DNA of 64,000 nucleotides from Achromobacter pulmonis (GTDB lineage: Bacteria; Pseudomonadota; Gammaproteobacteria; Burkholderiales; Burkholderiaceae_B), in assembly GCF_002885955.2 (NCBI RefSeq), contig NZ_POQS01000002.1, positions 92,474 to 156,473 on the forward strand. The letters are read 5' to 3'. Below the pieces are notes generated by a model, which was given only the letters and a program-made list of their open reading frames with translations, made no database searches and was not told where the DNA came from. Positions 1 to 10,331 of the stretch are shown here, one piece after another (the stretch's first letter is position 1; every line of letters starts with the position of its first letter). A program made the translations under genes and the position numbers.

Positions 1-78
1 CCCAAAGAGATCACCGAAGTATCCCTGACGATCCCGGGCGTCGAGACCTTCGACGCCATCAAGATCACCGATCGATAG
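1..78 (+). CDS. 3' end of an unidentified gene (partial)
   Basis: An open frame runs in from the left edge and stops at TAG (76-78), giving 25 C-terminal residues ending in TFDAIKITDR. The next gene starts two bases after this stop, so the two are probably co-transcribed. Too little remains to name a family. Confidence 0.5.
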   Translation, partial: PKEITEVSLTIPGVETFDAIKITDR

Positions 79-80
79 CC

Positions 81-677
81 ATGACGGGCCACCTGGGCGC
101 GTCATCCCTGCTGGCGGCGGCGCTGCTGACCGCCGCCAGCGGCTCTTTTGCGCAAGAGCCGCCCTACAAGGCCGAGATTCTCGATCTCAAGGCCACTATC
201 CTGGACCTGAAGGGTTTTCCTTCCGACACCGGCGGCGGCGTATCCGACCTGACCGCGCGGATCGATGGGCTGGCCGCCCGCCATTCGGGCATATCGGTTC
301 GGCAGGACCAGAATGCCGTGACCGTGTCGATGCTGGGCGACGTGCTGTTCGACTTCGACAAGGCCGCCATCCGCCCGGCCGCCGAACCGACGCTGCAGGA
401 CATCGCCGGCCTCATCGAGTCCGGCCCGGCCGGTGCCGTGGCGATCGAAGGACACACCGACTCCAAGGGATCGGCCGCCTACAACAAGGAATTGTCGCTG
501 CGGCGCGCCCAGGCGGTGGCGAAATGGCTGGCCAGCCACGGCGTGGACCCCTCGCGCTTGAAAACCAAAGGCCTGGGCGACAGCCGGCCGGTGCAGCCGA
601 ACAAACTGGCCAACGGCGCGGACAACCCCGAAGGGCGCGCCCAGAACCGGCGCGTGGAGTTCGTGCTGCCGAAGTGA
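81..677 (+). CDS. OmpA family protein (peptidoglycan-binding C-terminal domain)
   Basis: A 198-residue protein with an N-terminal signal peptide ending near Ala24 (GSFAQ) and an OmpA C-terminal-like domain over about residues 85-197. The domain carries the typical LFDFDKAAIRP start, the IEGHTDSKGS loop and the NRRVEFVLPK end. OmpA-like domains bind meso-diaminopimelate in peptidoglycan, so this is probably a periplasmic or outer-membrane-associated protein. There is no beta-barrel; the region after the signal is a short helical stretch with the repeated ILDLK pattern. The ATG follows the upstream stop by two bases, suggesting translational coupling to the truncated gene at 1-78. The specific partner is unknown. 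Confidence 0.9.
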   Translation: MTGHLGASSLLAAALLTAASGSFAQEPPYKAEILDLKATILDLKGFPSDTGGGVSDLTARIDGLAARHSGISVRQDQNAVTVSMLGDVLFDFDKAAIRPAAEPTLQDIAGLIESGPAGAVAIEGHTDSKGSAAYNKELSLRRAQAVAKWLASHGVDPSRLKTKGLGDSRPVQPNKLANGADNPEGRAQNRRVEFVLPK

Positions 678-795
678 TAATCCCTGCCGCGCCGGGGGCA
701 TTCCGGCGCGGGTCAATATTCCGCAAGTCCCCGCATTATTAGCTGTCGCGCCCCGGCGAACGGATCGCGCGCATCGGCTAGTCAGGCCGCGCTAT

Positions 796-867
796 TCATT
801 CTTCCTCGCCGTAGCCGAAAGGCCAGCGGCGCTTGTTCGGCTCCGGGGTTGGTTGCTTGGTTTCCAT
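796..867 (-). CDS. Very small hypothetical protein (23 aa)
   Basis: A 23-codon frame encodes a charged, proline-rich peptide (METKQPTPEPNKRRWPFGYG then EEE). It is preceded by an AGGAG ribosome-binding site six bases before the ATG. The ordered layout (basic centre, aromatic patch WPFGY, acidic end) and the good start site favour a real gene, but I recognise no family. It sits alone between OmpA and the hypothetical gene at 1075. Confidence 0.4.
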   Translation of the reverse strand: METKQPTPEPNKRRWPFGYGEEE

Positions 868-1074
868 GGCGGACTCCTGATGATTGATGACCGAATGCTA
901 CCGCCACGGGCCGAATCGAACTGCAAAGGTTCGCAAAGATCGAGGGCCGCCTTTCGGCAGCCCCATCCGTGTTTCTAACACAGGTGGACCGCGGCCCGCA
1001 TCGGGGCTAGAACGCATGCGGTTTCGCAGGGCGGCGCGTAGCATGGAACGCACATGCTGCAGGAGGAGACCGTC

Positions 1075-1305
1075 ATGCCGGGTTCCAACTGGATATGTGG
1101 CAGCAAGCCACCGCAACGCCAGGGATTCTTCGAAACCGAATTCAATACGGGCGAAACCGAGGTCACGATGTACTCCATATTGGGCTGGATGCCGCCCGCG
1201 CACCGCGGCTATGTGGTCCGGTGGCGCTTGCTGGACCCGGCCGTGGAACAGGCCGAGATCGAACGGTATCTGCATTGCCGCCGCCAGGGCCGCAGCCATT
1301 CCTGA
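1075..1305 (+). CDS. Hypothetical protein (76 aa)
   Basis: The ATG at 1075 was chosen because AGGAGG lies eight bases upstream; an in-frame ATG at 1054 lacks such a site. The product has no signal peptide and no clear membrane segment. Its centre reads as a compact globular piece (MYSILGWMPP, YVVRWRLLDPAVEQAEIERYL). I do not recognise the family. The opposite strand also carries a long open frame here, as expected in GC-rich DNA; the Shine-Dalgarno supports the plus strand. Confidence 0.5.
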   Translation: MPGSNWICGSKPPQRQGFFETEFNTGETEVTMYSILGWMPPAHRGYVVRWRLLDPAVEQAEIERYLHCRRQGRSHS

Positions 1306-1333
1306 ACGGCGGCCGCGGGCGCGGCAAGGCGGC

Positions 1334-1681
1334 TTAAGTTTTATCCCGGCTTTTGTCCCGGCAAAACGGAACTAAAAGCTTGTCCAGGAGCTGCACAACC
1401 TCGTCTACGCCTGAACGCCTGGCGAATACCGCGAACGCGACCAGTTCTACCAGGCCGAGCACAATCGGCCCCGACCAAGTGTTCATCTGCATGAACAAAA
1501 AAGCGTCAATCAGCGCAACGATAAAGACGGAAAGGATAAAGCGCTCTTCCCGCCGAGATTCCTTTTCATATTGGAGTTTCCGCTCCAGGTTCGCGGTGGC
1601 GGCAGCGATTTCCTCGGTTGGCAATATGCCGGCCGACTCGGAGGCGCTTTCGGAAAGATGCTGGAATTCTCCGCTGGGCAC
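1334..1681 (-). CDS. Small two-helix membrane protein, candidate toxin partner of the Panacea protein
   Basis: A 115-residue protein starting at GTG, with AAGGA of the upstream gene's last codons as ribosome-binding site. The first part (about 25-48) is a charged, coiled-coil-like helix (LERKLQYEKESRREERF). Two hydrophobic segments follow at about 49-66 (ILSVFIVALIDAFLFMQM) and 73-89 (IVLGLVELVAFAVFA), then a short cytoplasmic-type tail. It begins three bases after the stop of the Panacea gene, so the pair is one transcription unit. Panacea (PanA) antitoxins are known to pair with many unrelated toxins, including small membrane proteins; the toxin role here is inferred from that arrangement only. 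Confidence 0.7.
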   Translation of the reverse strand: MPSGEFQHLSESASESAGILPTEEIAAATANLERKLQYEKESRREERFILSVFIVALIDAFLFMQMNTWSGPIVLGLVELVAFAVFARRSGVDEVVQLLDKLLVPFCRDKSRDKT

Positions 1682-1684
1682 CGC

Positions 1685-2134
1685 TCATTCCTTGGGCCCG
1701 AAACGTTGAGCATACTCATCCAGCACCGATGAAAATGGAATCTCGACGCCCCAGTGTCCGGTGGTGAAATGCCGGCTCCATGCGCTCTTGCCGTCATGGG
1801 TCAGCTTGACGAGCTTGAATGCCGGTTCGTTGCCGAACCTGTCCACGGCCTCGTCGATCAATTCGACCGCCAGCGGGTCCGACGGGCAAAGTATCGACCG
1901 AAAGATGTTCCTGATTGGGCGGGCGCCAAAAGCTGACGCACGGTGGTAGACGGACGGTAAAACCGGACCGTAATTCCATGCCTGGAAATTCTCATCGGCG
2001 ATCATGGGCCGCTTATGGCGGCCGGCGTAGACCATGTGAGCCAGATAAAGGATTTTTTGCAGCTGCAGATTCGTAAGCGTCCAATCGGACGTGTCGCATG
2101 CGTGCTTGGCTGCCTGCAAAGCCGTTACGCCCAT
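1685..2134 (-). CDS. Panacea-domain protein (DUF4065/SocA-like), candidate antitoxin
   Basis: 149 residues when started at the ATG at 2134, which has GGAGG five bases upstream; a longer in-frame start at 2176 lacks this. The N-terminal half has the family pattern: a helix ending in LTNLQLQKILYLAHMVYAGR, then FQAWNYGPVLPSVYHRAS. The Panacea/DUF4065 fold (SocA, GepA) works as an antitoxin domain or proteolysis adaptor. It is followed within three bases by the two-helix membrane protein, the usual PanA-PanT order. Base composition is lower in GC than the neighbours (30 of 60 bases at 1501-1560 against 42 of 60 at 2401-2460), consistent with acquisition. Confidence 0.8.
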   Translation of the reverse strand: MGVTALQAAKHACDTSDWTLTNLQLQKILYLAHMVYAGRHKRPMIADENFQAWNYGPVLPSVYHRASAFGARPIRNIFRSILCPSDPLAVELIDEAVDRFGNEPAFKLVKLTHDGKSAWSRHFTTGHWGVEIPFSSVLDEYAQRFGPKE

Positions 2135-2307
2135 GATCGCCTCCGCGGAAAACATAACAATAAAGACTGCGAACAACTGTAATTTAATACAGCACCAGAG
2201 CAGCGCAATGCACGTCGGCGAGAACTAGGACCAAGGTAAGACACGGTCAACCGAAATAACCCGCAGTTATGAACTCCCCTAGGGATAACCCCATGAGGGA
2301 ATTTGCT

Positions 2308-2337
2308 TATGCGCTTTAATTATTTGCACAGCGCATA
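2308..2337. promoter_or_regulatory. Inverted repeat upstream of lysR, candidate operator
   Basis: TATGCGC (2308-2314) and GCGCATA (2331-2337) form a perfect 7-bp inverted repeat with a 16-base AT-rich spacer, 41 bases before the LysR start at 2379. Position and form fit an autoregulatory LysR site; binding is inferred. Confidence 0.4.
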
Positions 2338-2378
2338 CTTCGCGGGCAAGAATTCGTCCTTGGCATAAATCAAAACCA

Positions 2379-3356
2379 ATGGAACTTCGTCAACTCGAGG
2401 CCTTTGCGGCCGTGATGTCCACAGGCAGCGTCACCGCTGCCGGACGGCTGCTGGGACGCTCGCAGCCGGCGATCAGCCGGCTGCTGCAGGAACTGGAGGC
2501 CGAGATCGGCTATGCCCTGTTCGCGCGCAGCGGCCCGCGGGTCACGCCGACCGAACAGGGCTTTCTGCTGTACGAAGACGTCGAACGCGCGCTGGCCAGC
2601 CTGCAGCAGATCCGCGGCCGCGCCGAAGAGATCGCCCGCGGCGAGGCCCAGCCGCTGCTGATGGCGGCCACCTCGGCGCTGGCGGCCGGGCTGGTGCCCG
2701 ACGCGCTCAAACGCATCGAGTCCCGGCTCGGCGCGGCCCGCGTGCAGTTGCGCAGCGCCTCGCCGGAACAGGTGGTGCATGCGGTGCTGTCGGGCTCGGC
2801 GCAACTGGGCGCGACCAGCCTGCCGCTGGAGCATCGCGGCCTGACGGTGCACTGGATCGGGCAGGCGCCCTGTGTGGCCGCGCTGCCGGAAAACGATCCG
2901 GCGGCGCAGCAGGCGGTGGTGCCGGTGTCGGCGCTGGCCGGCCGGCGCCTGATCACGATGGCCAATCCGTTCCGGCTGCGCCGGCGGCTCGACGCCGCGC
3001 TGGCCCCCGGCGGCCGCATGCCCGCCACGCTGGAAACCAATTCGTCCGTCAACGCCCTGGCCGCCGTGCGCGCCGGCCTGGGCGTGTCGGTGCTGGAACC
3101 GATCACCGCCTACGGCATGCCGATGGAAGGCGTGGCGATCCGTCCCATCGACCTGGACATCCCATTTTTCTTCGGGGTCATCACCCCGCAGTCGCAAACG
3201 CCGACGCCGGCCTGCCAGGCCATGGCCGACGCGCTGGCCGACGCCGCGGCGGCCCTGCTGCCCGGCTTCGTGCTGCACGACGCCAGCGCCCATGCGGCGC
3301 TGCTGCAGTCGATCTACGGCGACGACGCCCCACTTACGGAATCCCCTGCATCATGA
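2379..3356 (+). CDS. LysR family transcriptional regulator
   Basis: 325 residues. The N-terminal winged helix-turn-helix is clear (residues 1-60: LRQLEAFAAVMSTGSVTAAG, then SQPAISRLLQELEAEIGYALF). The rest is a LysR substrate-binding domain. The stop overlaps the start of the monooxygenase-like gene (ATGA at 3353), so unlike most LysR genes it is the first gene of the operon it presumably controls rather than divergent from it. A candidate operator lies at 2308-2337. The effector is unknown, presumably the ligand of the downstream ABC importer or a product of it. Confidence 0.95.
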   Translation: MELRQLEAFAAVMSTGSVTAAGRLLGRSQPAISRLLQELEAEIGYALFARSGPRVTPTEQGFLLYEDVERALASLQQIRGRAEEIARGEAQPLLMAATSALAAGLVPDALKRIESRLGAARVQLRSASPEQVVHAVLSGSAQLGATSLPLEHRGLTVHWIGQAPCVAALPENDPAAQQAVVPVSALAGRRLITMANPFRLRRRLDAALAPGGRMPATLETNSSVNALAAVRAGLGVSVLEPITAYGMPMEGVAIRPIDLDIPFFFGVITPQSQTPTPACQAMADALADAAAALLPGFVLHDASAHAALLQSIYGDDAPLTESPAS

Positions 3357-4828
3357 ATCTGCCCATAGCCGCTCCGCCGCAAGGCCTGGCCGCGCTGGAA
3401 GCGCGCCTGCGCCAGGATCTTGCCTGGCTGGAACTTCCCGCCAAGAACTGGGTGACGCCCCGCCATGTCGACGGCAAGCCCGTGCTGGACGTGGCCATCG
3501 TCGGCGGCGGCATGGCCGGCCTGGCGGCGGCGGCGTCGCTCACGCACCTGGGCATCAACGCGCCCATCTTCGACCAGGCGCCCGCCGGCTTCGAAGGCCC
3601 CTGGGCCACCACGGCGCGCATGGAGACGCTGCGCTCGCCCAAGCAGCTGACCGGCCCCGCGCTGGGCCTGCCGGCGCTGACGTTCCGCGCCTGGTTCGAA
3701 TCCCAGTTCGGGTCCGAGGCCTGGGAGGCGCTGGACAAGATTCCGCGCCTGCAGTGGATGGACTACCTGCGCTGGTATCGCCGCGTGCTGGACCTGGATG
3801 TGCGGAACGAACACCGCATCCGCGCCGTGCTGCCGCGCGCCGACCGGCTGGTGCAGCTGAAGATCGAGTCGCCCGCCGGCCGCAGCACGGTGCTGGCGCG
3901 CCGCGTGGTGCTGGCGACCGGGCGCGACGGCCTGGGCGGCGCCTATGTGCCCGACTTCGCCAGGAAACTGCCGCGCAATCGCTGGGCGCACTCCTCCGAC
4001 GTCATGGACTACGCCACGCTCGCCGGCAAGCGCGTGGGCGTGGTCGGCGCGGGCGCGTCCGCCATGGATAGCGCGGCCACCGCGCTGGAGGCGGGCGCGG
4101 CCAGCGTGGACCTGCTGATCCGCCGCCAGGACATCCCCCGCATCAACAAGGGCAAGGGCGCCGGCAATCCCGGCCTGACCCACGGCCACCTGACGCTGCC
4201 GGACGAATGGAAGTGGAAGATCCGCCACTACATCAACGCCGCCCAGGTCCCGCCGCCGCGCGGCAGCACGCTGCGCGTATCGCGCCACCCCAACGCGCGC
4301 TTCAACCTGGGCGCAGGCGTCCAGGACCTGGCCATGGTGGACGACGAAATCCGCGTCACCACGCCCAAGGGCGTGTTCGCGCTGGACTTCCTGATCTTCT
4401 CCACGGGATTCCGCATCGACTGGACCGCGCGCCCCGAGTTCGCCGCGCTGGCGCCGCACGTGCGCGCCTGGGGCGACCGCTACGTGCCGCCGGCCGGCCA
4501 GGAAGACCAGGAGCTGCATGACTCGCCCGACCTGGGCGCGGTCTTCGAACTGCAGGAGAAAACCCCGGGCGCCTGTCCCGGCCTGGACCGGGTGCACTGC
4601 TTCTCGTATCCGGCGGCGCTGACCCAGGGCACGATCTCGGGCGACATCCCCGCCATCAGCGAGGGCGCCAAGCGCCTCGCCCAGGGCATCGCGGGCCTGT
4701 TCTACCGCGAGGACGTGGCCACGCACTACGCCAATATGGAAGCGTTCTCCGAACCGGAAGTGTTCGGCGATGAATGGGTGCCCGCGCCGGCGCCCGCCCC
4801 CATCGCGCAATCGGAGACCGCGCAATGA
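3353..4828 (+). CDS. Flavin-containing monooxygenase-like FAD/NAD(P)-binding protein
   Basis: 491 residues with an N-terminal extension of about 45 residues, then a FAD-binding Rossmann motif (VAIVGGGMAG, residues 48-56). A second dinucleotide motif, VGVVGAGASAMDSA, starts near residue 227. The two-motif layout fits the flavin monooxygenase/lucD-like group that uses NAD(P)H and O2 to oxygenate N, S or carbonyl groups. It is coupled by ATGA overlaps to LysR before it and to the permease after it. Substrate unknown; it may oxygenate a compound brought in by the Dpp-like importer. Confidence 0.85.
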   Translation: MNLPIAAPPQGLAALEARLRQDLAWLELPAKNWVTPRHVDGKPVLDVAIVGGGMAGLAAAASLTHLGINAPIFDQAPAGFEGPWATTARMETLRSPKQLTGPALGLPALTFRAWFESQFGSEAWEALDKIPRLQWMDYLRWYRRVLDLDVRNEHRIRAVLPRADRLVQLKIESPAGRSTVLARRVVLATGRDGLGGAYVPDFARKLPRNRWAHSSDVMDYATLAGKRVGVVGAGASAMDSAATALEAGAASVDLLIRRQDIPRINKGKGAGNPGLTHGHLTLPDEWKWKIRHYINAAQVPPPRGSTLRVSRHPNARFNLGAGVQDLAMVDDEIRVTTPKGVFALDFLIFSTGFRIDWTARPEFAALAPHVRAWGDRYVPPAGQEDQELHDSPDLGAVFELQEKTPGACPGLDRVHCFSYPAALTQGTISGDIPAISEGAKRLAQGIAGLFYREDVATHYANMEAFSEPEVFGDEWVPAPAPAPIAQSETAQ

Positions 4829-5799
4829 CGGGCTGGTTGCTGCGCCGCGTGGCGCAAGCCGCGGTGGTCGTCTTCCTGATGACGCTGATCGTGTTCGTGG
4901 GCCTGCATGCCATCGGCAACCCGGTGGACATTCTGATCGGCCAGGACGTGGACCAGGTCGACCGCGCCCGCATCATCGCCGAGCTGGGCCTGGACAAGCC
5001 GCTGTGGGAACAGTACCTGGCGTTCATCAACGGCGCCCTGCACGGCAATCTGGGCAACAGCTTCGTCTACAACATCCCGGCCGTGGAGCTGGTGATCCAG
5101 CGCCTGCCCGCCACCTTCGAGCTGGCCATCGCCGCCATGCTGCTGGCGGTGGTCGTGGGCCTGCCGCTGGGCCTGCTGGCCGGGCTGTATCCGGAAAGCC
5201 GCTATTCCAAGCTGATCATGGCGGGCAGCATCGTCGGCTTCTCGCTGCCCACCTTCTGGATCGCGCTGATGCTGATCATGACGTTCAGCGTGTCGCTGGG
5301 CTGGCTGCCGGCCAGCGGCCGCGGCGAGACGGTGGAGTTCCTGGGCCTGCAATGGTCGTGGCTGACGGCCGACGGCTGGCGCCACCTGATCCTGCCGGCC
5401 TTCAACCTGTCGCTGTTCAAGATCTCGCTGGTGATCCGCCTGACCCGCGCCGGCGTGCGCGACGTGCTGCCGCAGGACTTCGTGAAATTCGCGCGCGCCA
5501 AGGGCCTGTCGCCGCTGCGCGTGGTGGGCGTGCACGTGCTGCGCAACACCATGATCCCGCTGGTGACGGTGCTGGGCCTGGAACTGGGCTCGACCATCGC
5601 GTTCGCCGTGGTCACCGAGAGCATCTTCGCCTGGCCCGGCGCCGGCAAGCTGATCCTGGACAGCCTGAACGCGCTGGACCGCCCCGTGATCGTGGCCTAC
5701 CTGATCGTGGTGGTGTTCCTGTTCGTCACGCTGAACCTGATCGTCGACATTCTGTACAAAGTGCTGGACCCGCGGGTGCGGCTGGAGGCTGCCGCATGA
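4825..5799 (+). CDS. ABC transporter permease, DppB/OppB type
   Basis: 324 residues, start at ATG 4825 in an ATGA overlap with the preceding stop. The N-terminus (LLRRVAQAAVVVFLMTLIVF) is the standard first helix of the DppB family, followed by a soluble loop with the conserved LGLDKPLWEQYLAFI segment and five further hydrophobic helices. The EAA-type loop (FARAKGLSPLRVVGVHVLRN) lies near residues 221-240. It forms the inner-membrane channel with the DppC-type permease encoded next. Confidence 0.95.
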   Translation: MTGWLLRRVAQAAVVVFLMTLIVFVGLHAIGNPVDILIGQDVDQVDRARIIAELGLDKPLWEQYLAFINGALHGNLGNSFVYNIPAVELVIQRLPATFELAIAAMLLAVVVGLPLGLLAGLYPESRYSKLIMAGSIVGFSLPTFWIALMLIMTFSVSLGWLPASGRGETVEFLGLQWSWLTADGWRHLILPAFNLSLFKISLVIRLTRAGVRDVLPQDFVKFARAKGLSPLRVVGVHVLRNTMIPLVTVLGLELGSTIAFAVVTESIFAWPGAGKLILDSLNALDRPVIVAYLIVVVFLFVTLNLIVDILYKVLDPRVRLEAAA

Positions 5800-6709
5800 G
5801 CGTTGTATCCACACAAACGCCGGCGCCCGCCCTGCGCCGCGAATCTCCCTGGCGCCGCAACCTGGCCGAGTTCATGTCGTCCAGGACCGCGGTGCTGGGC
5901 CTGGCTGTGTCGCTGCTGCTGATCCTGGCCGCCGCGCTGGCGCCCTGGATCGCGCCGCAGAACCCTTACGACCTGCTGCAGATCGACGTGCTCGACGCGC
6001 GCCTGCCGCCAGGCACCATGAACGGGCTGGAGACCTTCCACTACTGGCTGGGCACCGACGGCCAGGGCCGCGACCTGCTGTCGGGGATTCTGTACGGCCT
6101 GCGCATCAGCCTGATGGTGGGCGTGGGCTCGGCCCTGATCGCCGGCGTGGTCGGCACGCTGCTGGGCCTGCTGGCCGCCTACGCGGGCGGCAAGGTCGAC
6201 GCGCTCATCATGCGCCTGGTGGACCTGATCCTGTCCTTCCCGTCCATCCTGGTCGCCATGATGATCCTGGCCTACCTGGGCAAGGGCGTGGGCAACGTGG
6301 TGCTGACGCTGGTGATCCTGGAATGGGCCTACTACGCCCGCACCGCGCGCGGCCAGGCCCTGGTGGAGCGCCGCCGCGAATACGTGGAAGCCGCCCGCTG
6401 CCTGGACATCCCCAACTGGCGGATCATGCTCAAGCACATCCTGCCCAACTGCCTGCCGCCGCTGATCGTCATCGGCACGCTGCAGATCGCGCGCGCCATC
6501 ACGCTGGAAGCCACGCTCAGCTTCCTGGGCCTGGGCGTGCCCGTGACCGAACCGTCGCTGGGGCTGCTGATCTCCAACGGCTTCCAGACCATGCTGTCCG
6601 GCGAATACTGGATCAGCTTCTATCCCGGCATCGCGCTGCTGATCACCATCGTGGCCATCAACCTGGTGGGCGACCGCCTGCGCGACGTGCTGAACCCGAG
6701 GAACCACAA

Positions 6710-6713
<4 letters not shown>
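5796..6713 (+). CDS. ABC transporter permease, DppC/OppC type
   Basis: 305 residues, start in an ATGA overlap. The N-terminal cytoplasmic tail and first helix are followed by the DppC hallmark HYWLGTDGQGRDLLSGILYG (about 83-102). Five further helices contain the EAA loop (EYVEAARCLDIPNWRIMLKH). It is the second channel subunit of the peptide/opine/nickel-type importer. Ligand class cannot be told from the permease. Confidence 0.95.
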
Positions 6714-7716
<1,003 letters not shown>

Positions 7717-7720
<4 letters not shown>

Positions 7721-8730
7721 CGGCGTCCGCTCCCACCCCGCTGATCGACCTGAGCCGGGTCAGCAAGCGCTTCGGCGAACGCGCCGTCGGCCCGGCCGGC
7801 CGCGCCCTGCAGCGCCTGGGCCTGTCCAAGCCGCCCGCCGTCACCCGCGCCGTCGACAACGTGGACCTCATCGTCAATCCCGGCGAAGTGGTCGGCCTGG
7901 TCGGCGAGTCCGGCTGCGGCAAGTCCACGCTGGGCCGCATCGCGGCCGGCCTGCTCACGCCCTCCGGCGGCGAGATCCGCATCAACGGCGTGCGCCCCGC
8001 GGACATGAACGCCGCCCAGGCCCATGCCGCGCGCCTGCGGGTGCAGATGATCTTCCAGGACCCCTACGCCAGCCTCAACCCGCGCCTGCGCGTCGACGAG
8101 ATCGTGGGCGAGGCGGCCCGCATCCACGGACTGGTCGGCAACGGCGACTTCGACGACTACGTCAGCGCCCAGCTGGAACGCGCCGGCCTGGACCCGGCGC
8201 TGCGCCACCGCTACCCGCACCAGTTCAGCGGCGGCCAGCGCCAGCGCATCGGCATCGCCCGCGCGCTGGCCGTGCAGCCTTCCATGCTGGTGTGCGACGA
8301 AGCCGTGGCCGCGCTGGACGTGTCCATCCAGGCCCAGATCCTGAACCTGTTCATGGACCTGCGCGAAGACCTGGGATTGACCTATCTGTTCATCAGCCAC
8401 GACCTGGGCGTGGTCGAGCACCTGTCCGACCGCGTCGTCATCATGTACCTGGGCCGCGTGGTGGAGACGGCCACGGTGGAAGAAGTCTTCCGCCGTCCCA
8501 ACCACCCGTACACCCAGGCCCTGCTGGCCGAAATCCCCAGCCTGAAATCGCGCCGCAAGACCTTTACCGCGATCAAGGGCGAAATCCCCAGCCCGCTGAA
8601 CCCGCCCGGCGGCTGCCATTTCCATCCGCGCTGTCCGCAAGCGATGCCGCGCTGCAAGACCGAGGTTCCCACGCTCAAGGGTATCGCCATCAACCACCTG
8701 AGCGCCTGCCACCTGAACGACATGGCTTGA
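7717..8730 (+). CDS. ABC transporter ATP-binding protein, DppF/OppF type
   Basis: 337 residues. Walker A GESGCGKS near 62-69, signature FSGGQRQRI near 169-177, Walker B MLVCDEAVAALD, switch region FISHDLG. A stretch of about 20 residues between the first strand and the Walker A (FGERAVGPAGRALQRLGLSK) is longer than in most DppF proteins. The C-terminal CHFHPRCPQAMPRC motif matches the oligopeptide-type extension. It pairs with the DppD-type ATPase to drive import. Confidence 0.96.
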
Positions 8731-8756
8731 ACACGCCTTCAACAAGGACTCCGAAC

Positions 8757-10328
8757 ATGAAACGCCTGATTCTCACCACGCTCGCCGCCGCCGTCCTCGG
8801 CGCCTCGGCCGCCGCCGTCGCCGACGACCTGTCCATCGGCTTCGCCGACCCGCTGTCCTCGCTGGACCCGCAGCTGAACAACCACGCCGGCGACCGCTCG
8901 GTGGCGCTGCACTTCTGGGATCTGCTGATCGAGAACAAGGAGAACAAGCTGCAGCCCGGCCTGGCCGTGAGCTGGAAGCCGCTGGACGACAAGACCTGGG
9001 AATTCAAGCTGCGCGAAGGCGTCAAGTGGCAGGACGGCACGCCCTTCACCGCCGACGACCTGATCTACTCCTACACCCGCGCGCGCGCCGTGCCGGGCAG
9101 CGTGGCCACCTACGCAGGCTACCTGCGCACCATCGACTCGATGAGCGCCAAGGACCCGCTGACCCTCATCGTCAAGACCAAGGCGCCCAATCCCGACCTG
9201 CCGCTGAACCTGGCCTCGGTGCACGTGGTCAGCAAGCACGTGGGCGAGAAGTCCACCACCGAGGACTACAACTCGGGCAAGGCCATGATCGGCACCGGCC
9301 CCTACAAGTTCGTGTCCTACACCCCCGGCGACCGCGTCATCATGGAACGCAACGACGCCTACTGGGGCGGCAAGCAGATCTGGGACAAGGTCAACTACCG
9401 CTACATCAACAACGCCGCCGCCCGCACCGCGGCGCTGCTGGCCGGCGACGTGGACGTGATCGACAAGGTCTCGGTGTCCGACCTGGCCAAGCTGCAGAAG
9501 GCCTCGAACGTCTCGGTCTATCCGTACGACGGCCTGCGCGTCATGCTGCTGCAGCCCAGCTTCAACCCCGCGCCCAACGCCTACATCACCGACAACAACG
9601 GCAAGCCGCTGGACAAGAATCCGCTCCTGGACGTGCGCGTGCGCCAGGCGCTGAACCTGGCCATCAACCGCAAGGCCATCGCCGACCGCATCCTGCAGGG
9701 CGCGGCCACCGAGGCCAACCAGTGGATGCCCAAGGGCACCTTCGGCTACAACCCCGACGTCAAGAACATCCCCAACGACGCCGCCCAGGCCAAGAAGCTG
9801 CTGGCCGAGGCCGGCTACCCCGAGGGCTTCAAGCTGACCATGCACGTGCCCAACGACCGCTACCCGCAAGGCCCGGAAACGGCCCAGGCCGTGGCGCAGT
9901 TCTGGACCCGCATCGGCGTCAAGACCCAGGTGGAAGTAGTGCCGTGGGCCGTGTACTCGGGCCGCGCCAACAAGAACGAATTCGCGGTCAGCATGCTGGC
10001 CTGGGGCAACGGCACCGGCGAAGGCAGCTACGCGCTGGTCAACGTCCTGGCCACCGCCGACCCCAAGAAGGGCCTCGGCGCCTCCAACTGGGGCCGCTAC
10101 AGCAACCCCAAGGTCGACGCCGCCCTGGAGCAGTCCACCTCGGAATTCGACGTGGCCAAGCGCGAAGCCATCCTGCGCGACTCGGTCAAGATCGTGTCCG
10201 ATGACGTCGGCGTGATTCCGCTCTTCCACTACAAGAACATCTGGGCCGCCAAGAAAGGCCTGAAGGTCACCCCCATGACCAGCGACCGCACGGCCGCCAT
10301 GATGGTGACCAAGGACGCGGGCAAGTAA
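8757..10328 (+). CDS. ABC transporter substrate-binding protein, family 5
   Basis: 523 residues with a cleavable signal (cut near ASAAAVADD). Typical family 5 pattern: LSSLDPQLNNHAGDRSVALH, the WEFKLREGVKWQDGTPFTADD segment, GTGPYKFVSYTPGDRVIMER, and VRVRQALNLAINRKAIADR. This is the periplasmic receptor of the importer encoded just upstream, with a 26-base gap after the ATPase stop. Family 5 proteins bind peptides, opines, nickel complexes, sugars or other small molecules; residues do not settle which. Confidence 0.95.
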   Translation: MKRLILTTLAAAVLGASAAAVADDLSIGFADPLSSLDPQLNNHAGDRSVALHFWDLLIENKENKLQPGLAVSWKPLDDKTWEFKLREGVKWQDGTPFTADDLIYSYTRARAVPGSVATYAGYLRTIDSMSAKDPLTLIVKTKAPNPDLPLNLASVHVVSKHVGEKSTTEDYNSGKAMIGTGPYKFVSYTPGDRVIMERNDAYWGGKQIWDKVNYRYINNAAARTAALLAGDVDVIDKVSVSDLAKLQKASNVSVYPYDGLRVMLLQPSFNPAPNAYITDNNGKPLDKNPLLDVRVRQALNLAINRKAIADRILQGAATEANQWMPKGTFGYNPDVKNIPNDAAQAKKLLAEAGYPEGFKLTMHVPNDRYPQGPETAQAVAQFWTRIGVKTQVEVVPWAVYSGRANKNEFAVSMLAWGNGTGEGSYALVNVLATADPKKGLGASNWGRYSNPKVDAALEQSTSEFDVAKREAILRDSVKIVSDDVGVIPLFHYKNIWAAKKGLKVTPMTSDRTAAMMVTKDAGK

Positions 10329-10331
10329 GCC

